Source: Castellaniella sp035707805 (GTDB lineage: Bacteria; Pseudomonadota; Gammaproteobacteria; Burkholderiales; Burkholderiaceae_B). Taken from it: a stretch of 64,000 bases of DNA. Below are positions 1 through 9,789 of the stretch, in pieces. The first letter of the stretch is position 1. Every line of letters starts with the position of its first letter. The notes below the pieces were generated by a model that worked only from the letters and a program-made list of their open reading frames with translations, searched no databases and was not told the DNA's origin. The position numbers were made by a program, and so were the translations under genes. Location: positions 21,862 to 85,861 of the forward strand of contig DASSTS010000035.1 of assembly GCA_035707805.1 (NCBI GenBank), read 5' to 3'.

Positions 1-1127
1 GATGCCGCGGGCGCGGTCCCGCAGGAAGGCCTCCCGCCAGGATTCGAATCGGTCCTGCTCGATGGCCGCGCGCATCGCCGCCATCAGGTCCAGGTAGAAA
101 TGCAGATTGTGCAGGGTGTTCAGGCGCGCGCCGGTGATTTCGCCCGCCCGCTGCAGGTGGTGCAGGTAGGCGCGCGAGAAATGGCGGCAGGTATGGCAGC
201 CGCAGTCCGGGTCCAGCGGACGCGTGTCGTCGCGGTAGCGCGCGTTGCGGATCTTCAGGTCGCCGTGGCGGGTGAACAGCCAGCCGTTGCGGGCATTGCG
301 GGTCGGCATGACGCAGTCGAACATGTCCACGCCGCGGCGCACGCCCTCGACCAGGTCCTCGGGCGTGCCCACGCCCATCAGGTAGCGGGGCGCGCCGGCC
401 GGCATGCGCGGGGTGACGTGCGCCAGCACGCGCATCATGTCTTCCTTGGGTTCGCCGACCGACAGGCCGCCGATGGCGTAGCCCTCGAAGCCGATGTCGG
501 TGAGGCCCGCCAGCGACTCGTCGCGCAAGTCCTCGAACATGCCGCCCTGGATGATGCCGAAGAGCGCATTGGGGTTGCCCAGGTCCTGGAAGGCCTGGCG
601 CGAACGGCGCGCCCAGCGCAGGGACATGCGCATGGACGCGGCGGCCTCTTCGTGGGTGGCGGGGCGCTCGCCGATCCGGTAGGGCGTGCACTCGTCCAGC
701 ACCATGGCAATGTCGGAATTCAGGCTGCGCTGGATGCGCATCGATTCCTCGGGCGACAGGAACTGCCGCGAGCCGTCGATGGGCGAGGCGAAACGCACGC
801 CTTCCTCGGTGATCTTGCGCATGCCGTCCAGGCTGAAGACCTGGAATCCGCCCGAATCGGTCAGGATCGGCCGGTTCCACTGCATGAAGCCGTGCAGGCC
901 GCCGTGGCGGTCCAGGATCTCGGTGCCCGGCCGCAGCCACAGGTGGAAGGTGTTGCCCAGCACGATCTGGGCGCCGATGTCTTCGAGCTCGTGCGGCAGC
1001 ATCGCCTTGACGCTGCCGTAGGTGCCCACGGGCATGAAGATGGGCGTCTGGACGACGCCGTGGTTCAGGGTGATGCGGCCGCGACGGGCGGCGCCGTCCG
1101 TGTGCAGCAGTTCGAATTGCAATCCGG

Positions 1128-1131
<4 letters not shown>
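1..1131 (-). CDS. tgt: queuine/preQ1 tRNA-guanine transglycosylase, 3' end cut off
   Basis: Exchanges guanine-34 of GUN-anticodon tRNAs for the queuosine precursor preQ1 in the cytoplasm. 377 codons are visible with no stop, so only the last few residues lie outside the window (family about 370-380 aa). Visible motifs are TDSGGFQVFSL with the general-base Asp, DMFDCVMPTRNARNG with the nucleophilic Asp, and the zinc-site start CGCHTC. The ATG overlaps the queA stop by 4 bp (ATGA), so the two genes are translationally coupled in one queuosine operon. Identification is firm. Confidence 0.96.
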
Positions 1132-2171
<1,040 letters not shown>

Positions 2172-2276
2172 GGGGATGTCGGGCGCCCGTGCGGGCGTCG
2201 AAGAAAGAAGGGTCGGCCGGTATTTTAGTCCCAACGGGGTTTGGATTATGCTGAGGCTTTTTTGTCGGGTGGCATC

Positions 2277-3773
2277 ATGATTCGGGCGAAACAGCAAGGA
2301 AACGCGCGGCTGCGCCGGCAGCCGCAGGACCGGCCGGCCCTGGGGGCGGGCTGGCGGGGCCTGGCGCGGACGGCATTGGCGCTGTGCCTGTTTTCCGGCG
2401 CGCTGGCCTGCGCCTCGGCCCAGGCGCTGCCGCCGGAACTGCAAAAGGCCTGGAACGCCACCCGGCTGCCGGATTCCTCCCTGTCGATCGAGATCCGCGA
2501 GGCCGGGGGGCCGGTGATCAGCCGGGTGCAGGCGGACGTGCCGCGCAATCCGGCCTCGGTCATGAAGACCGTGACCACCTGGTCGGCCCTGTCCACGCTG
2601 GGGCCGGACTACGTCTGGCGCACCGAGTTCCTGGCGGATCCGGGAGCGCGGGTGGACGAGCAGGGCACGCTGCAGGGGCCGCTGTACGTCAAGGCCGCTG
2701 GCGACCCCTGGTTCACCATCGAGGACCTCTGGAACGTGCTGCGCGAGTTGCGGCTGCACGGCATCAAGAACCTGTCCAGCGTGGTCGTGGACCGCAGCCT
2801 GTTCGGCGACGTGCGGATCGATCCCGGCGACTTCGACGACTCGCCCGACCGCCCCTACAACGCCAGCCCCGACGCCATGATGGTGGGTTTCGGGGCGACC
2901 CGGATCCTCTTCCAGCCGGACGAGCGGCACAAGCAGTGGATTCCCATCATCGATCCGCCCACGCCCAATGTGCGCATCGAAGGCAAGCTGGACTGGCAGG
3001 AGGGGCGCTGCCGGCCCGCCACCAATTTCGTCGCCGACGCCCGCGTGCAGGGGCCGGTGGCCACCATCCGCATCGGCGGCCAGGCGACCGGATCCTGCGG
3101 CGAGTTCAGCCTCTACCGCCTGGCCGGGTCGCAGGCGGATCACTTCGAGGCCCTGTTCCGCCTGCTGTGGCGGGAACTGGGCGGCACCCTGGGACGCGGC
3201 TTCACGCAGGGCCGCGCGCCCGCGCAGGGCGAGGTCCTGGCCTCGCATGATTCGCCGGTGCTGGCCGACGTCATCCGCCAGATCAACAAGCACAGCAACA
3301 ACGTGATGGCCCGCATGACACTGCTGACCCTGGGCGCCGAGATCAACGGCCCGGGCGCCACGCCCGAGACGGGCGCGCGCGCGGTCCGCCAGATCCTGGC
3401 CAACCAGCACGTGGATACCGCCGGCTGGGTCCTGGACAATGGCTCGGGCCTGTCGCGCCAGGGCCGCATCACGGCGCACGGCCTGGCGCAGATGCTGGAC
3501 GTCGCCTGGCGCTCGCCCATGATGCCGGAATTCGTGTCCTCGCTGGCGATCTCGGGCATGGACGGCACGGTGCGCAAGCGCCTGCGTTCCGAGGACACCC
3601 GGGGGCAGGCCCACCTGAAGACCGGCACCCTCAAGGATTCCCGGGCGCTGGCCGGTTATGTGCGCGGCGCCAGCGGCAAGCGCTACATCCTCGTCAGCCT
3701 GGTGAACCACCCCGGCGCGGCGGCCGTGCGCGCCTTCGACGACGCGGTCGTACGCTGGCTGGCCAGCCGCTGA
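2277..3773 (+). CDS. dacB: D-alanyl-D-alanine carboxypeptidase/endopeptidase (PBP4 type)
   Basis: Periplasmic penicillin-binding protein of the S13 family, trimming peptidoglycan stem peptides or cross-links. 498 aa. An N-terminal signal sequence with hydrophobic core LARTALALCLFSGALA is followed by a probable cleavage site near ASAQA. The three catalytic motifs are in order: S94-V-M-K97, S340-N-N, and K448-T-G. The spacing between the first two fits the large insertion typical of PBP4. I use the ATG at 2277; a TTG 36 bp upstream is in frame but adds nothing resembling a signal peptide. Divergent from queA, so a promoter should lie in 2172-2276. Confidence 0.93.
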   Translation: MIRAKQQGNARLRRQPQDRPALGAGWRGLARTALALCLFSGALACASAQALPPELQKAWNATRLPDSSLSIEIREAGGPVISRVQADVPRNPASVMKTVTTWSALSTLGPDYVWRTEFLADPGARVDEQGTLQGPLYVKAAGDPWFTIEDLWNVLRELRLHGIKNLSSVVVDRSLFGDVRIDPGDFDDSPDRPYNASPDAMMVGFGATRILFQPDERHKQWIPIIDPPTPNVRIEGKLDWQEGRCRPATNFVADARVQGPVATIRIGGQATGSCGEFSLYRLAGSQADHFEALFRLLWRELGGTLGRGFTQGRAPAQGEVLASHDSPVLADVIRQINKHSNNVMARMTLLTLGAEINGPGATPETGARAVRQILANQHVDTAGWVLDNGSGLSRQGRITAHGLAQMLDVAWRSPMMPEFVSSLAISGMDGTVRKRLRSEDTRGQAHLKTGTLKDSRALAGYVRGASGKRYILVSLVNHPGAAAVRAFDDAVVRWLASR

Positions 3774-3781
3774 TCCTGCTG

Positions 3782-3805
3782 CGGGCGCGCCGGCCGGCGC
3801 GCCCG
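3782..3805. terminator. 24-bp perfect palindrome after dacB
   Basis: Immediately after the dacB stop is a perfect GC palindrome centred on CCGGCCGG, able to form a strong hairpin in RNA. It is followed by a C-rich stretch rather than a T run, so it may be a Rho-assisted end or an mRNA-stabilising stem rather than a classical intrinsic terminator. Confidence 0.45.
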
Positions 3806-3853
3806 TCCCCCCTCTAGAACCTCCGATCCGCGCATCCGTTCCGCATTCTCCGG

Positions 3854-3898
3854 TTGACACTTAATTAGTTTATTTTTAAATTAATAGGAACTAAATTA
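3854..3898 (+). promoter_or_regulatory. promoter and candidate MarR operator of the anthranilate operon
   Basis: An unusually AT-rich patch in a GC-rich genome. It has a perfect -35 TTGACA at 3854-3859 and, 17 bp later, a -10-like TAAATT at 3877-3882. The -10 is framed by TTAGTT (3865-3870) and its inverted match AACTAA (3889-3894), extended by AT-rich flanks. Such a palindrome over the -10 is where MarR-family repressors usually bind, and a MarR gene sits third in the operon. The pairing with that regulator is inference. Confidence 0.6.
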
Positions 3899-3953
3899 AA
3901 TCGATGGTGTGCCGGGCCGGTGGTCCGTCCGGGCGGCCGTCAGGAGACGCGCG

Positions 3954-6311
3954 ATGAAGATCGTCTGTATCGGCGGCGGGCCGGCGGGCCTGTACCTGGC
4001 CCTGCTGATGAAGAAACTGGATCCCGCCCACGACGTCACGGTGGTCGAGCGCAACCGTCCCTACGACACCTTCGGCTGGGGCGTGGTGTTCTCCGACACC
4101 ACGATGGACAATATGCGCCAGTGGGACGCCGAGACGGCCGGGCGGATCCAGGCCGCTTTCAACCACTGGGACGACATCGAGCTGCTGTTCAAGGGACGCC
4201 GCATCCGCTCGGGCGGGCATGGCTTCGTCGGCATCGGCCGCAAGCGGCTGCTGAACATCCTGCAGGCCCGCTGCGAAGAACTCGGCGTGCGCCTGGTCTT
4301 CGAGACCGACGTCCAGTCGGATGCGGACTATCCGGACGCGGACCTGATCGTGGCCGCCGACGGCGTCAATTCCCGCATCCGCAAGAAATACGAATCGGTC
4401 TTCCGCCCCGACATCGTCACCCGGCCCAACCGCTACATCTGGCTGGGCACGCACCGGCTGTACGACGCCTTCACCTTTGATTTCCGGCGCACGGAACACG
4501 GCTGGTTCCAGGCGCACATCTACAAGTTCGACGAGGACACCTCGACGTTCATCGTCGAGACCACCGAGGACACCTGGAAGGCCCATGGCCTGGACCAGGC
4601 GGACCAGGACCAGTCCATCGCCTTTTGCGAGCGGCTCTTCGCCGACAACCTCCAGGGACAGGCGCTGATGTCCAACGCGCGCCACCTGCGCGGTTCGTCC
4701 TGGCTGAATTTCCAGCGCGTGGTCTGCGAACACTGGTGGCTGAGAAACGAGCAGGGCAGCCACGTGGTGCTCATGGGCGATGCCGTGCACACGGCCCATT
4801 TCGCGATCGGATCGGGCACCAAGCTGGCGATCGAGGACGCCATCGAGCTGACCCGCCAGTTCCAGCGCCTGGGCGACACGCCCGACCGGATTCCCGAGGT
4901 GCTGGCGGCCTACCAGGAAGCCCGCCGGGTCGAGACCCTGCGCCTGCAGAATGCCGCCTGGAACGCCATGGAATGGTTCGAGGTCTGCGGCCGGCGCTAC
5001 TGCGACCAGCTCGAACCCGAGCAGTTCATGTATTCCATGCTGACGCGCAGCCAGCGCATCAGCCACGAGAACCTGCGCCTGCGCGACCGGGGCTGGCTGG
5101 AAGGCTACGAGCGCTGGTTCGCGCGGCGCGACGGCCTGCCGCTGGCCGAGGACCAGACCCCGCCGCCGCCCATGTTCACGCCCTACGCCGTCCGCGGGCT
5201 GCGCCTGAAGAACCGCGTCGTAGTGTCGCCGATGGCGCAGTATTCGGCGCAGGACGGTCTGGTCGGCGACTACCATCTGGTGCATCTGGGCGCGCGCGCC
5301 CTGGGCGGCGCCGGCCTGGTGTTCGCCGAGATGGCCTGCGTCAGCGCCGAGGGCCGCATCACGCCGGGATGCCCGGGCCTCTACCGGCCCGAGCACACCG
5401 CGGCCTTCAAGCGGATCGCCGACTGGATCCATGCGAACACCGATGCCGCCTTCGGCCTGCAGCTGGGGCACGCGGGACCCAAGGCATCGACCCGCCGGGC
5501 CTGGGACGGCACCGACCTGCCCCTGCCCGAGGGCAACTGGCCGATCCTGTCGGCCTCGCCGCAGCAGTACCTGAAAGGCGTCAGCCAGGTCGCCCGCGCC
5601 ATGACGCGTGATGACATGGACGAGGTCCGGGAGCAGTTCCTCGCCGCGACCCGGGCCGCCGTCGAGATCGGCGCCGACTGGCTGGAACTCCACTGCGCCC
5701 ACGGCTATTTGCTGTCGGCCTTCATCTCGCCCCTGACCAACCACCGGACTGACGAATACGGCGGGACGCTGGCCGGGCGCCTGCGGTATCCGCTGGAGAT
5801 CTTCACCGCCATGCGGTCGATCTGGCCGGCGGACAAACCCATGTCCGTGCGGATTTCCGCGACCGACTGGGTCGAGGGCGGGACCACGCCGGCCGATGCC
5901 GTCGAGATCGCGCGCGCCTTCAAGGCGGCGGGCGCCGACCTGATCGACTGTTCCTCGGGCCAGGTCAGCAAGCAGGAAAAGCCGGTGTACGGGCGCATGT
6001 ACCAGACCCCTCTGGCCGACCGCATCCGCCAGGAGGCCGGCATCGCCACCATCGCCGTGGGCGCCATCAGCGAGGCCGACCACGTCAACAGCATTCTCGC
6101 GGCGGGGCGCGCGGACCTCTGCGCGATCGCCCGCCCGCACCTGGCCAACCCGGCGTGGACCCTGACCGAGGCGGCCAAGATCGGCTACACCGAGGTCGCC
6201 TGGCCGCGGCCGTATTTCCAGGGCAAGCGGCAGATGGAGTCCCTGTTCGAACGGGAACACGCCGCGCGCGACCAGGCGCTGCGCCAGGCTGCCGGCAGGG
6301 CGGCGTCATGA
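3954..6311 (+). CDS. 2-aminobenzoyl-CoA monooxygenase/reductase (fused flavoprotein)
   Basis: 785 aa fusion. Residues 1 to about 400 are a salicylate-hydroxylase-like FAD monooxygenase (GGGPAG at 7-12, DGVNSRIR, GDAVHTAHFAIGSGT with Asp276). Residues about 405-785 are an old-yellow-enzyme type NADH:flavin reductase (KNRVVVSPMAQYS, QLGHAGPKAS). This matches the described roughly 87-kDa enzyme of Azoarcus evansii that hydroxylates and reduces 2-aminobenzoyl-CoA to 2-amino-5-oxocyclohex-1-ene-1-carbonyl-CoA. Start at ATG 3954 after CAGGAGA; an upstream in-frame ATG at 3909 has no such site. First gene of the operon. The alternative name, salicylyl-CoA 5-hydroxylase, is less likely given the beta-oxidation-type neighbours. 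Confidence 0.88.
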   Translation: MKIVCIGGGPAGLYLALLMKKLDPAHDVTVVERNRPYDTFGWGVVFSDTTMDNMRQWDAETAGRIQAAFNHWDDIELLFKGRRIRSGGHGFVGIGRKRLLNILQARCEELGVRLVFETDVQSDADYPDADLIVAADGVNSRIRKKYESVFRPDIVTRPNRYIWLGTHRLYDAFTFDFRRTEHGWFQAHIYKFDEDTSTFIVETTEDTWKAHGLDQADQDQSIAFCERLFADNLQGQALMSNARHLRGSSWLNFQRVVCEHWWLRNEQGSHVVLMGDAVHTAHFAIGSGTKLAIEDAIELTRQFQRLGDTPDRIPEVLAAYQEARRVETLRLQNAAWNAMEWFEVCGRRYCDQLEPEQFMYSMLTRSQRISHENLRLRDRGWLEGYERWFARRDGLPLAEDQTPPPPMFTPYAVRGLRLKNRVVVSPMAQYSAQDGLVGDYHLVHLGARALGGAGLVFAEMACVSAEGRITPGCPGLYRPEHTAAFKRIADWIHANTDAAFGLQLGHAGPKASTRRAWDGTDLPLPEGNWPILSASPQQYLKGVSQVARAMTRDDMDEVREQFLAATRAAVEIGADWLELHCAHGYLLSAFISPLTNHRTDEYGGTLAGRLRYPLEIFTAMRSIWPADKPMSVRISATDWVEGGTTPADAVEIARAFKAAGADLIDCSSGQVSKQEKPVYGRMYQTPLADRIRQEAGIATIAVGAISEADHVNSILAAGRADLCAIARPHLANPAWTLTEAAKIGYTEVAWPRPYFQGKRQMESLFEREHAARDQALRQAAGRAAS

Positions 6312-7072
6312 GCGCGCCCGGACTCCATGCGCTGGTCACCGGCGGATCCCGGGGCATCGGCGCCGCCATCGCCCGGCGCCTGCGGGCCGAGGGCCACCGG
6401 GTCACGGTGCTGGGCCGCTCGCGGGCGTCCTGCCAGCCGCTGCTGGCGCAGGACCCGGACGGCCTGCAGGCGGTCGCCGCGGACGTGGCGGACGCGGACC
6501 AGGTGGCGCGGGCCCTGTCCGAGGCAGGGGAACGCTTCGGCCCCGTCCAGGTGCTCGTCAACAACGCCGGCCAGGCCGAAAGCGCCGCCTTCCTGAAGAC
6601 GGACGCGGCGCTGTGGCGACGCATGCTGGACGTCAACCTGACGGGGACTCTGCTGTGCTGCCAGGCGGTGCTGCCCGGCATGCTGGAGGCGGGCTGGGGC
6701 CGCATCGTCAACGTGGCCAGCACCGCCGGCCTGACGGGCTACGCCTACGTCTCGGCCTATTGCGCCGCCAAGCATGGCGTGATCGGCCTGACCCGATCCC
6801 TGGCGCTGGAGGTCGCGACGCGGGGCGTCACCGTGAACGCCGTCTGCCCGGGCTACACCGATACCGGGCTGGTGCGCGAGAGCGTCGCCCGCATCGCGGC
6901 CCGCACCGGGCGCAGCGAAGACGCCGCGCTCGCCGAGCTGCTCAAGAGCAATCCGCAGGGCCGGCTGGTCGATCCCGCCGAAGTCGCCGACGCGGTCGCC
7001 TGGCTGTGCGGCCGCGGCGCCGGGGCCGTCACCGGGCAGACGATCCCGGTGTGCGGCGGCGAAGTGATGTGA
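6308..7072 (+). CDS. SDR-family dehydrogenase of the 2-aminobenzoyl-CoA pathway
   Basis: 254 aa classical short-chain dehydrogenase with TGGSRGIG cofactor loop, NNAG, catalytic Ser and the YCAAK (YxxxK) pair, and the late CPGYTDT segment. Presumably acts as the hydroxyacyl-CoA dehydrogenase or ketoreductase on an alicyclic CoA thioester in the beta-oxidation-like phase. The exact substrate cannot be read from sequence. Its ATG overlaps the stop of the monooxygenase/reductase (ATGA), so translation is coupled. Confidence 0.85.
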   Translation: MSAPGLHALVTGGSRGIGAAIARRLRAEGHRVTVLGRSRASCQPLLAQDPDGLQAVAADVADADQVARALSEAGERFGPVQVLVNNAGQAESAAFLKTDAALWRRMLDVNLTGTLLCCQAVLPGMLEAGWGRIVNVASTAGLTGYAYVSAYCAAKHGVIGLTRSLALEVATRGVTVNAVCPGYTDTGLVRESVARIAARTGRSEDAALAELLKSNPQGRLVDPAEVADAVAWLCGRGAGAVTGQTIPVCGGEVM

Positions 7073-7079
7073 GGAGCCC

Positions 7080-7685
7080 ATGCATATGAATCCCCTGGCC
7101 AAGCAACATCTGCAGATGGTGGAGTCCCTGGGCGATGAACACATCGGCCTGGAGGCCCGCGTGCAGGCTGACGATCACCTGGACACGCGGATCTGGCTGC
7201 GGCTGCTGGCCTGCTCCAACCAGATCGAGCAGCAGATCCGCAAGCTGCTGCGCACCCGCATCGCCACCAGCCTGCGGCGCTTCGACTACATGGCCCAGCT
7301 GGACCGCCATCCGGAGGGCCTGCGCATGAAGGTGCTGTCGGGCTATCTGATGGTCACCGGCGGCAACGTCACCGGCCTGACCGATGAACTGGTCAAGGAC
7401 GGCCTGGTGCGGCGCGTGGAGGACCCGGAGGACCGGCGGTCCTGTTTCGTCAGCCTGACCCCGCTGGGGCGGGAGCAGTTCGCCGCCATGGCGGTGGAAC
7501 ACGAGAAGTGGCTGACCGAGATGTTCCGCGGTCTGCCCCAGGACCACAAGGAATCCCTGTACGCGTTGCTGGGCGAGCTGCGCCTGCACCTGGCGCAGCG
7601 CCAGCCCGAGCTGGAAGCCGCCGCGCGCAAGGCGCCCCAGGCCGCCGCCGCCCGATCCCGACCCCGGAGGAAACCCCATGACTGA
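7080..7685 (+). CDS. MarR-family transcriptional regulator
   Basis: About 200 aa winged-helix protein with the MarR signature in GGNVTGLTDELVKDGLVRRV and EDRRSCFVSLTPLGREQF (recognition helix and wing). The C-terminal tail is Arg/Ala-rich. Probably the ligand-responsive repressor of the anthranilate operon, sensing an aromatic acid or its CoA thioester, as for other CoA-dependent aromatic clusters. Two ATGs compete: 7080 lies only 3 bp after AGGAG, while 7086 is spaced 9 bp and may be the real start. Its end overlaps the next gene by 8 bp. A candidate operator lies at 3865-3894. Confidence 0.88.
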   Translation: MHMNPLAKQHLQMVESLGDEHIGLEARVQADDHLDTRIWLRLLACSNQIEQQIRKLLRTRIATSLRRFDYMAQLDRHPEGLRMKVLSGYLMVTGGNVTGLTDELVKDGLVRRVEDPEDRRSCFVSLTPLGREQFAAMAVEHEKWLTEMFRGLPQDHKESLYALLGELRLHLAQRQPELEAAARKAPQAAAARSRPRRKPHD

Positions 7686-8532
7686 ATCCGTCATCGATCC
7701 CGGCCTGCTGGCCGGCAACCGCCGCCCCATGGCGTCCTACGAGGCGCGCCATTTCCTGTGGCAGGCCGGCGGGGGTGTCGCCACCATCACGCTGAACCGG
7801 CCCGAGCGCAAGAATCCGTTGACCTTCGACAGCTATGCCGAGCTGCGCGACCTCTTCCACCAGCTCAAATGGGCGGACGACGTCAGGACCGTGGTGCTGG
7901 CCGGCGCAGGCGACAATTTCTGTTCCGGCGGCGACGTGCACGAGATCATCGGCCCGCTGATCGGCCTGAAGGCCCCGGAACTGCTGATGTTCACGCGCAT
8001 GACGGGCGAACTCGTCAAGGCGATGCGGGCCTGCCCCCAGCCCATCGTGGCGGCGGTGGACGGCGTATGCGCCGGCGCGGGGGCCATCCTCGCCATGGCC
8101 TCGGACCTGCGCCTGGGCACCGTGCGCAGCAAGACGGCCTTCCTGTTCAACCGGGTCGGGCTGGCGGGCTGCGACATGGGGGCCTGCGCCCTGCTGCCGC
8201 GCATCGTGGGACAGGGCCGCGCGAGTGAACTGCTCTATACCGGCCGCAGCCTGGGCGGTGAAGAGGCGGAACGCTGGGGCTTCTTCAACCGGCTGTGCGC
8301 CCCCGAGGCCCTGCTGGACGAGGCCGGGGCGCTGGCCGCGCAGCTGGCGGGCGGCCCGGCGTTCGCCAATGGCATCACCAAGACCATGCTGCACCAGGAA
8401 TGGGCCATGACGATCGACCAGGCCATCGAGGCCGAGGCCCAGGCCCAGGCGATCTGCATGCTGACCCAGGATTTCGGCCGGGCCTACGAGGCTTTCGCCG
8501 CCCGGCGCAAGCCCGAGTTCCAGGGAGACTGA
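7678..8532 (+). CDS. crotonase-fold protein, possible ring hydrolase, of the 2-aminobenzoyl-CoA pathway
   Basis: 284 aa enoyl-CoA hydratase/isomerase superfamily member with the oxyanion-hole segments DNFCSGGDVHEI and GVCAGAGAILAM. Both catalytic Glu of crotonase are absent: the aligned residues are Ile137 and Arg159. Asp166 in AGCDMGAC instead aligns with the active Asp of MenB, BadI-type ring hydrolases and 4-chlorobenzoyl-CoA dehalogenase. I infer C-C bond cleavage of a cyclic beta-keto-CoA rather than hydration. A strong GGAGG precedes the ATG. It lies between the regulator and the acyl-CoA dehydrogenase with almost no spacing. Confidence 0.85.
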   Translation: MTESVIDPGLLAGNRRPMASYEARHFLWQAGGGVATITLNRPERKNPLTFDSYAELRDLFHQLKWADDVRTVVLAGAGDNFCSGGDVHEIIGPLIGLKAPELLMFTRMTGELVKAMRACPQPIVAAVDGVCAGAGAILAMASDLRLGTVRSKTAFLFNRVGLAGCDMGACALLPRIVGQGRASELLYTGRSLGGEEAERWGFFNRLCAPEALLDEAGALAAQLAGGPAFANGITKTMLHQEWAMTIDQAIEAEAQAQAICMLTQDFGRAYEAFAARRKPEFQGD

Positions 8533-8533
8533 G

Positions 8534-9709
8534 GTGGCGGATACCGCATATCTGGACTGGCCTTTCTTCGAACCGCACCACCGCGAGCTGGTGCAACGCC
8601 TGGACGCCTGGGCGGCCCGGCGGGTCGAGCCGGTCCACGGACCGGACGTCGACCAGGCCTGCCGCTCGCTGGTGCGCATGCTGGGCGAGGACGGCTGGCT
8701 GCGCCACGCCGTGGCCGGCACGGCGCAAGGCGGGGCGGGCAATGCCATCGACACGCGGGCCATCTGCCTGATCCGCGAGACCCTGGCGCGGCATTCGGGC
8801 ATCGCCGATTTCGCCTTTGCCATGCAGGGGCTGGGCTCGGGCGCAATCTCCCTGGAAGGCACGGCCGCGCAACGGCAGCATTACCTGCCGCGCGTGGTGG
8901 CGGGGCAGGCGATCGCCGCCTTCGCCCTGTCGGAGCCGGACGCGGGCTCGGATGTCGCCGCGCTGTCCTGCGCGGCCCGGGCCGATGGCGGGCACTATGT
9001 GCTCGACGGCGAGAAGACCTGGATCTCCAACGGCGGGATCGCGGATTTCTACGTGGTGTTCGCCCGGACGGGCGAGGCGCCCGGCGCCCGGGGCATCTCA
9101 GCCTTCATCGTGGATGCCGGCACGCCGGGTTTCGAAATCGCCGAGCGCATCGAGGTGATTGCGCCGCACCCGCTGGCCCGGCTGCGTTTCGACGGCTGCC
9201 GCATCCCCGCCGGCCAGCGCCTGGGGGCGCCCGGCCAGGGCTTCAAGCTGGCCATGCGCACCCTGGACGTATTCCGGACCTCGGTGGCGGCGGCGGCCCT
9301 GGGCTTTGCCCGTCGGGCGCTGGACGAAGCCCTGGCGCGCGCCGTGTCGCGGCGCATGTTCCAGGGCGCCCTGGCCGACTTCCAGCTGACGCAGGCGCGC
9401 CTGGCGCAGATGGCGACCGCCATCGACAGCGCCGCCTTGCTGACCTACCGGGCCGCCTGGCTGCGCGACCAGGGCCGCCCCGTGACGCGGGAAGCCGCAA
9501 TGGCCAAGATGACCGCCACCGAGAACGCCCAGCAGGTGATCGATGCCGCCGTGCAGCTGTTCGGCGGCCTGGGCGTCGTGCGCGAGCAGCCCGTGGAGCG
9601 CCTGTACCGCGAGATCCGCGCCCTGCGCATCTACGAAGGCGCGACCGAGGTGCAGCAACTGATCATTGCCCGCGAACTGCTCAAGGCGGCCCAGGCGCCG
9701 CCCGGCTGA
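8534..9709 (+). CDS. acyl-CoA dehydrogenase of the 2-aminobenzoyl-CoA pathway
   Basis: 391 aa flavoprotein with the family order of motifs: FALSEPDAGSDVAAL (FAD/substrate loop), KTWISNGGIADFYVVFAR, and the C-terminal IYEGATEVQQLIIAREL with the catalytic-base Glu. Oxidises an acyl-CoA ester and passes electrons to ETF; ETF is not encoded here. Starts at GTG 8534, one base after the preceding stop codon, with no other start giving the right N-terminus. Substrate presumed to be an alicyclic or ring-opened CoA thioester. Confidence 0.92.
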   Translation: MADTAYLDWPFFEPHHRELVQRLDAWAARRVEPVHGPDVDQACRSLVRMLGEDGWLRHAVAGTAQGGAGNAIDTRAICLIRETLARHSGIADFAFAMQGLGSGAISLEGTAAQRQHYLPRVVAGQAIAAFALSEPDAGSDVAALSCAARADGGHYVLDGEKTWISNGGIADFYVVFARTGEAPGARGISAFIVDAGTPGFEIAERIEVIAPHPLARLRFDGCRIPAGQRLGAPGQGFKLAMRTLDVFRTSVAAAALGFARRALDEALARAVSRRMFQGALADFQLTQARLAQMATAIDSAALLTYRAAWLRDQGRPVTREAAMAKMTATENAQQVIDAAVQLFGGLGVVREQPVERLYREIRALRIYEGATEVQQLIIARELLKAAQAPPG

Positions 9710-9789
9710 GGCGTCCGCAGTCCGTCCGCGCCACGAGAGGCCCGAAGGCCCCGGCGACCCCGAGGAATTCCAGGATCAGGAGACAAACC

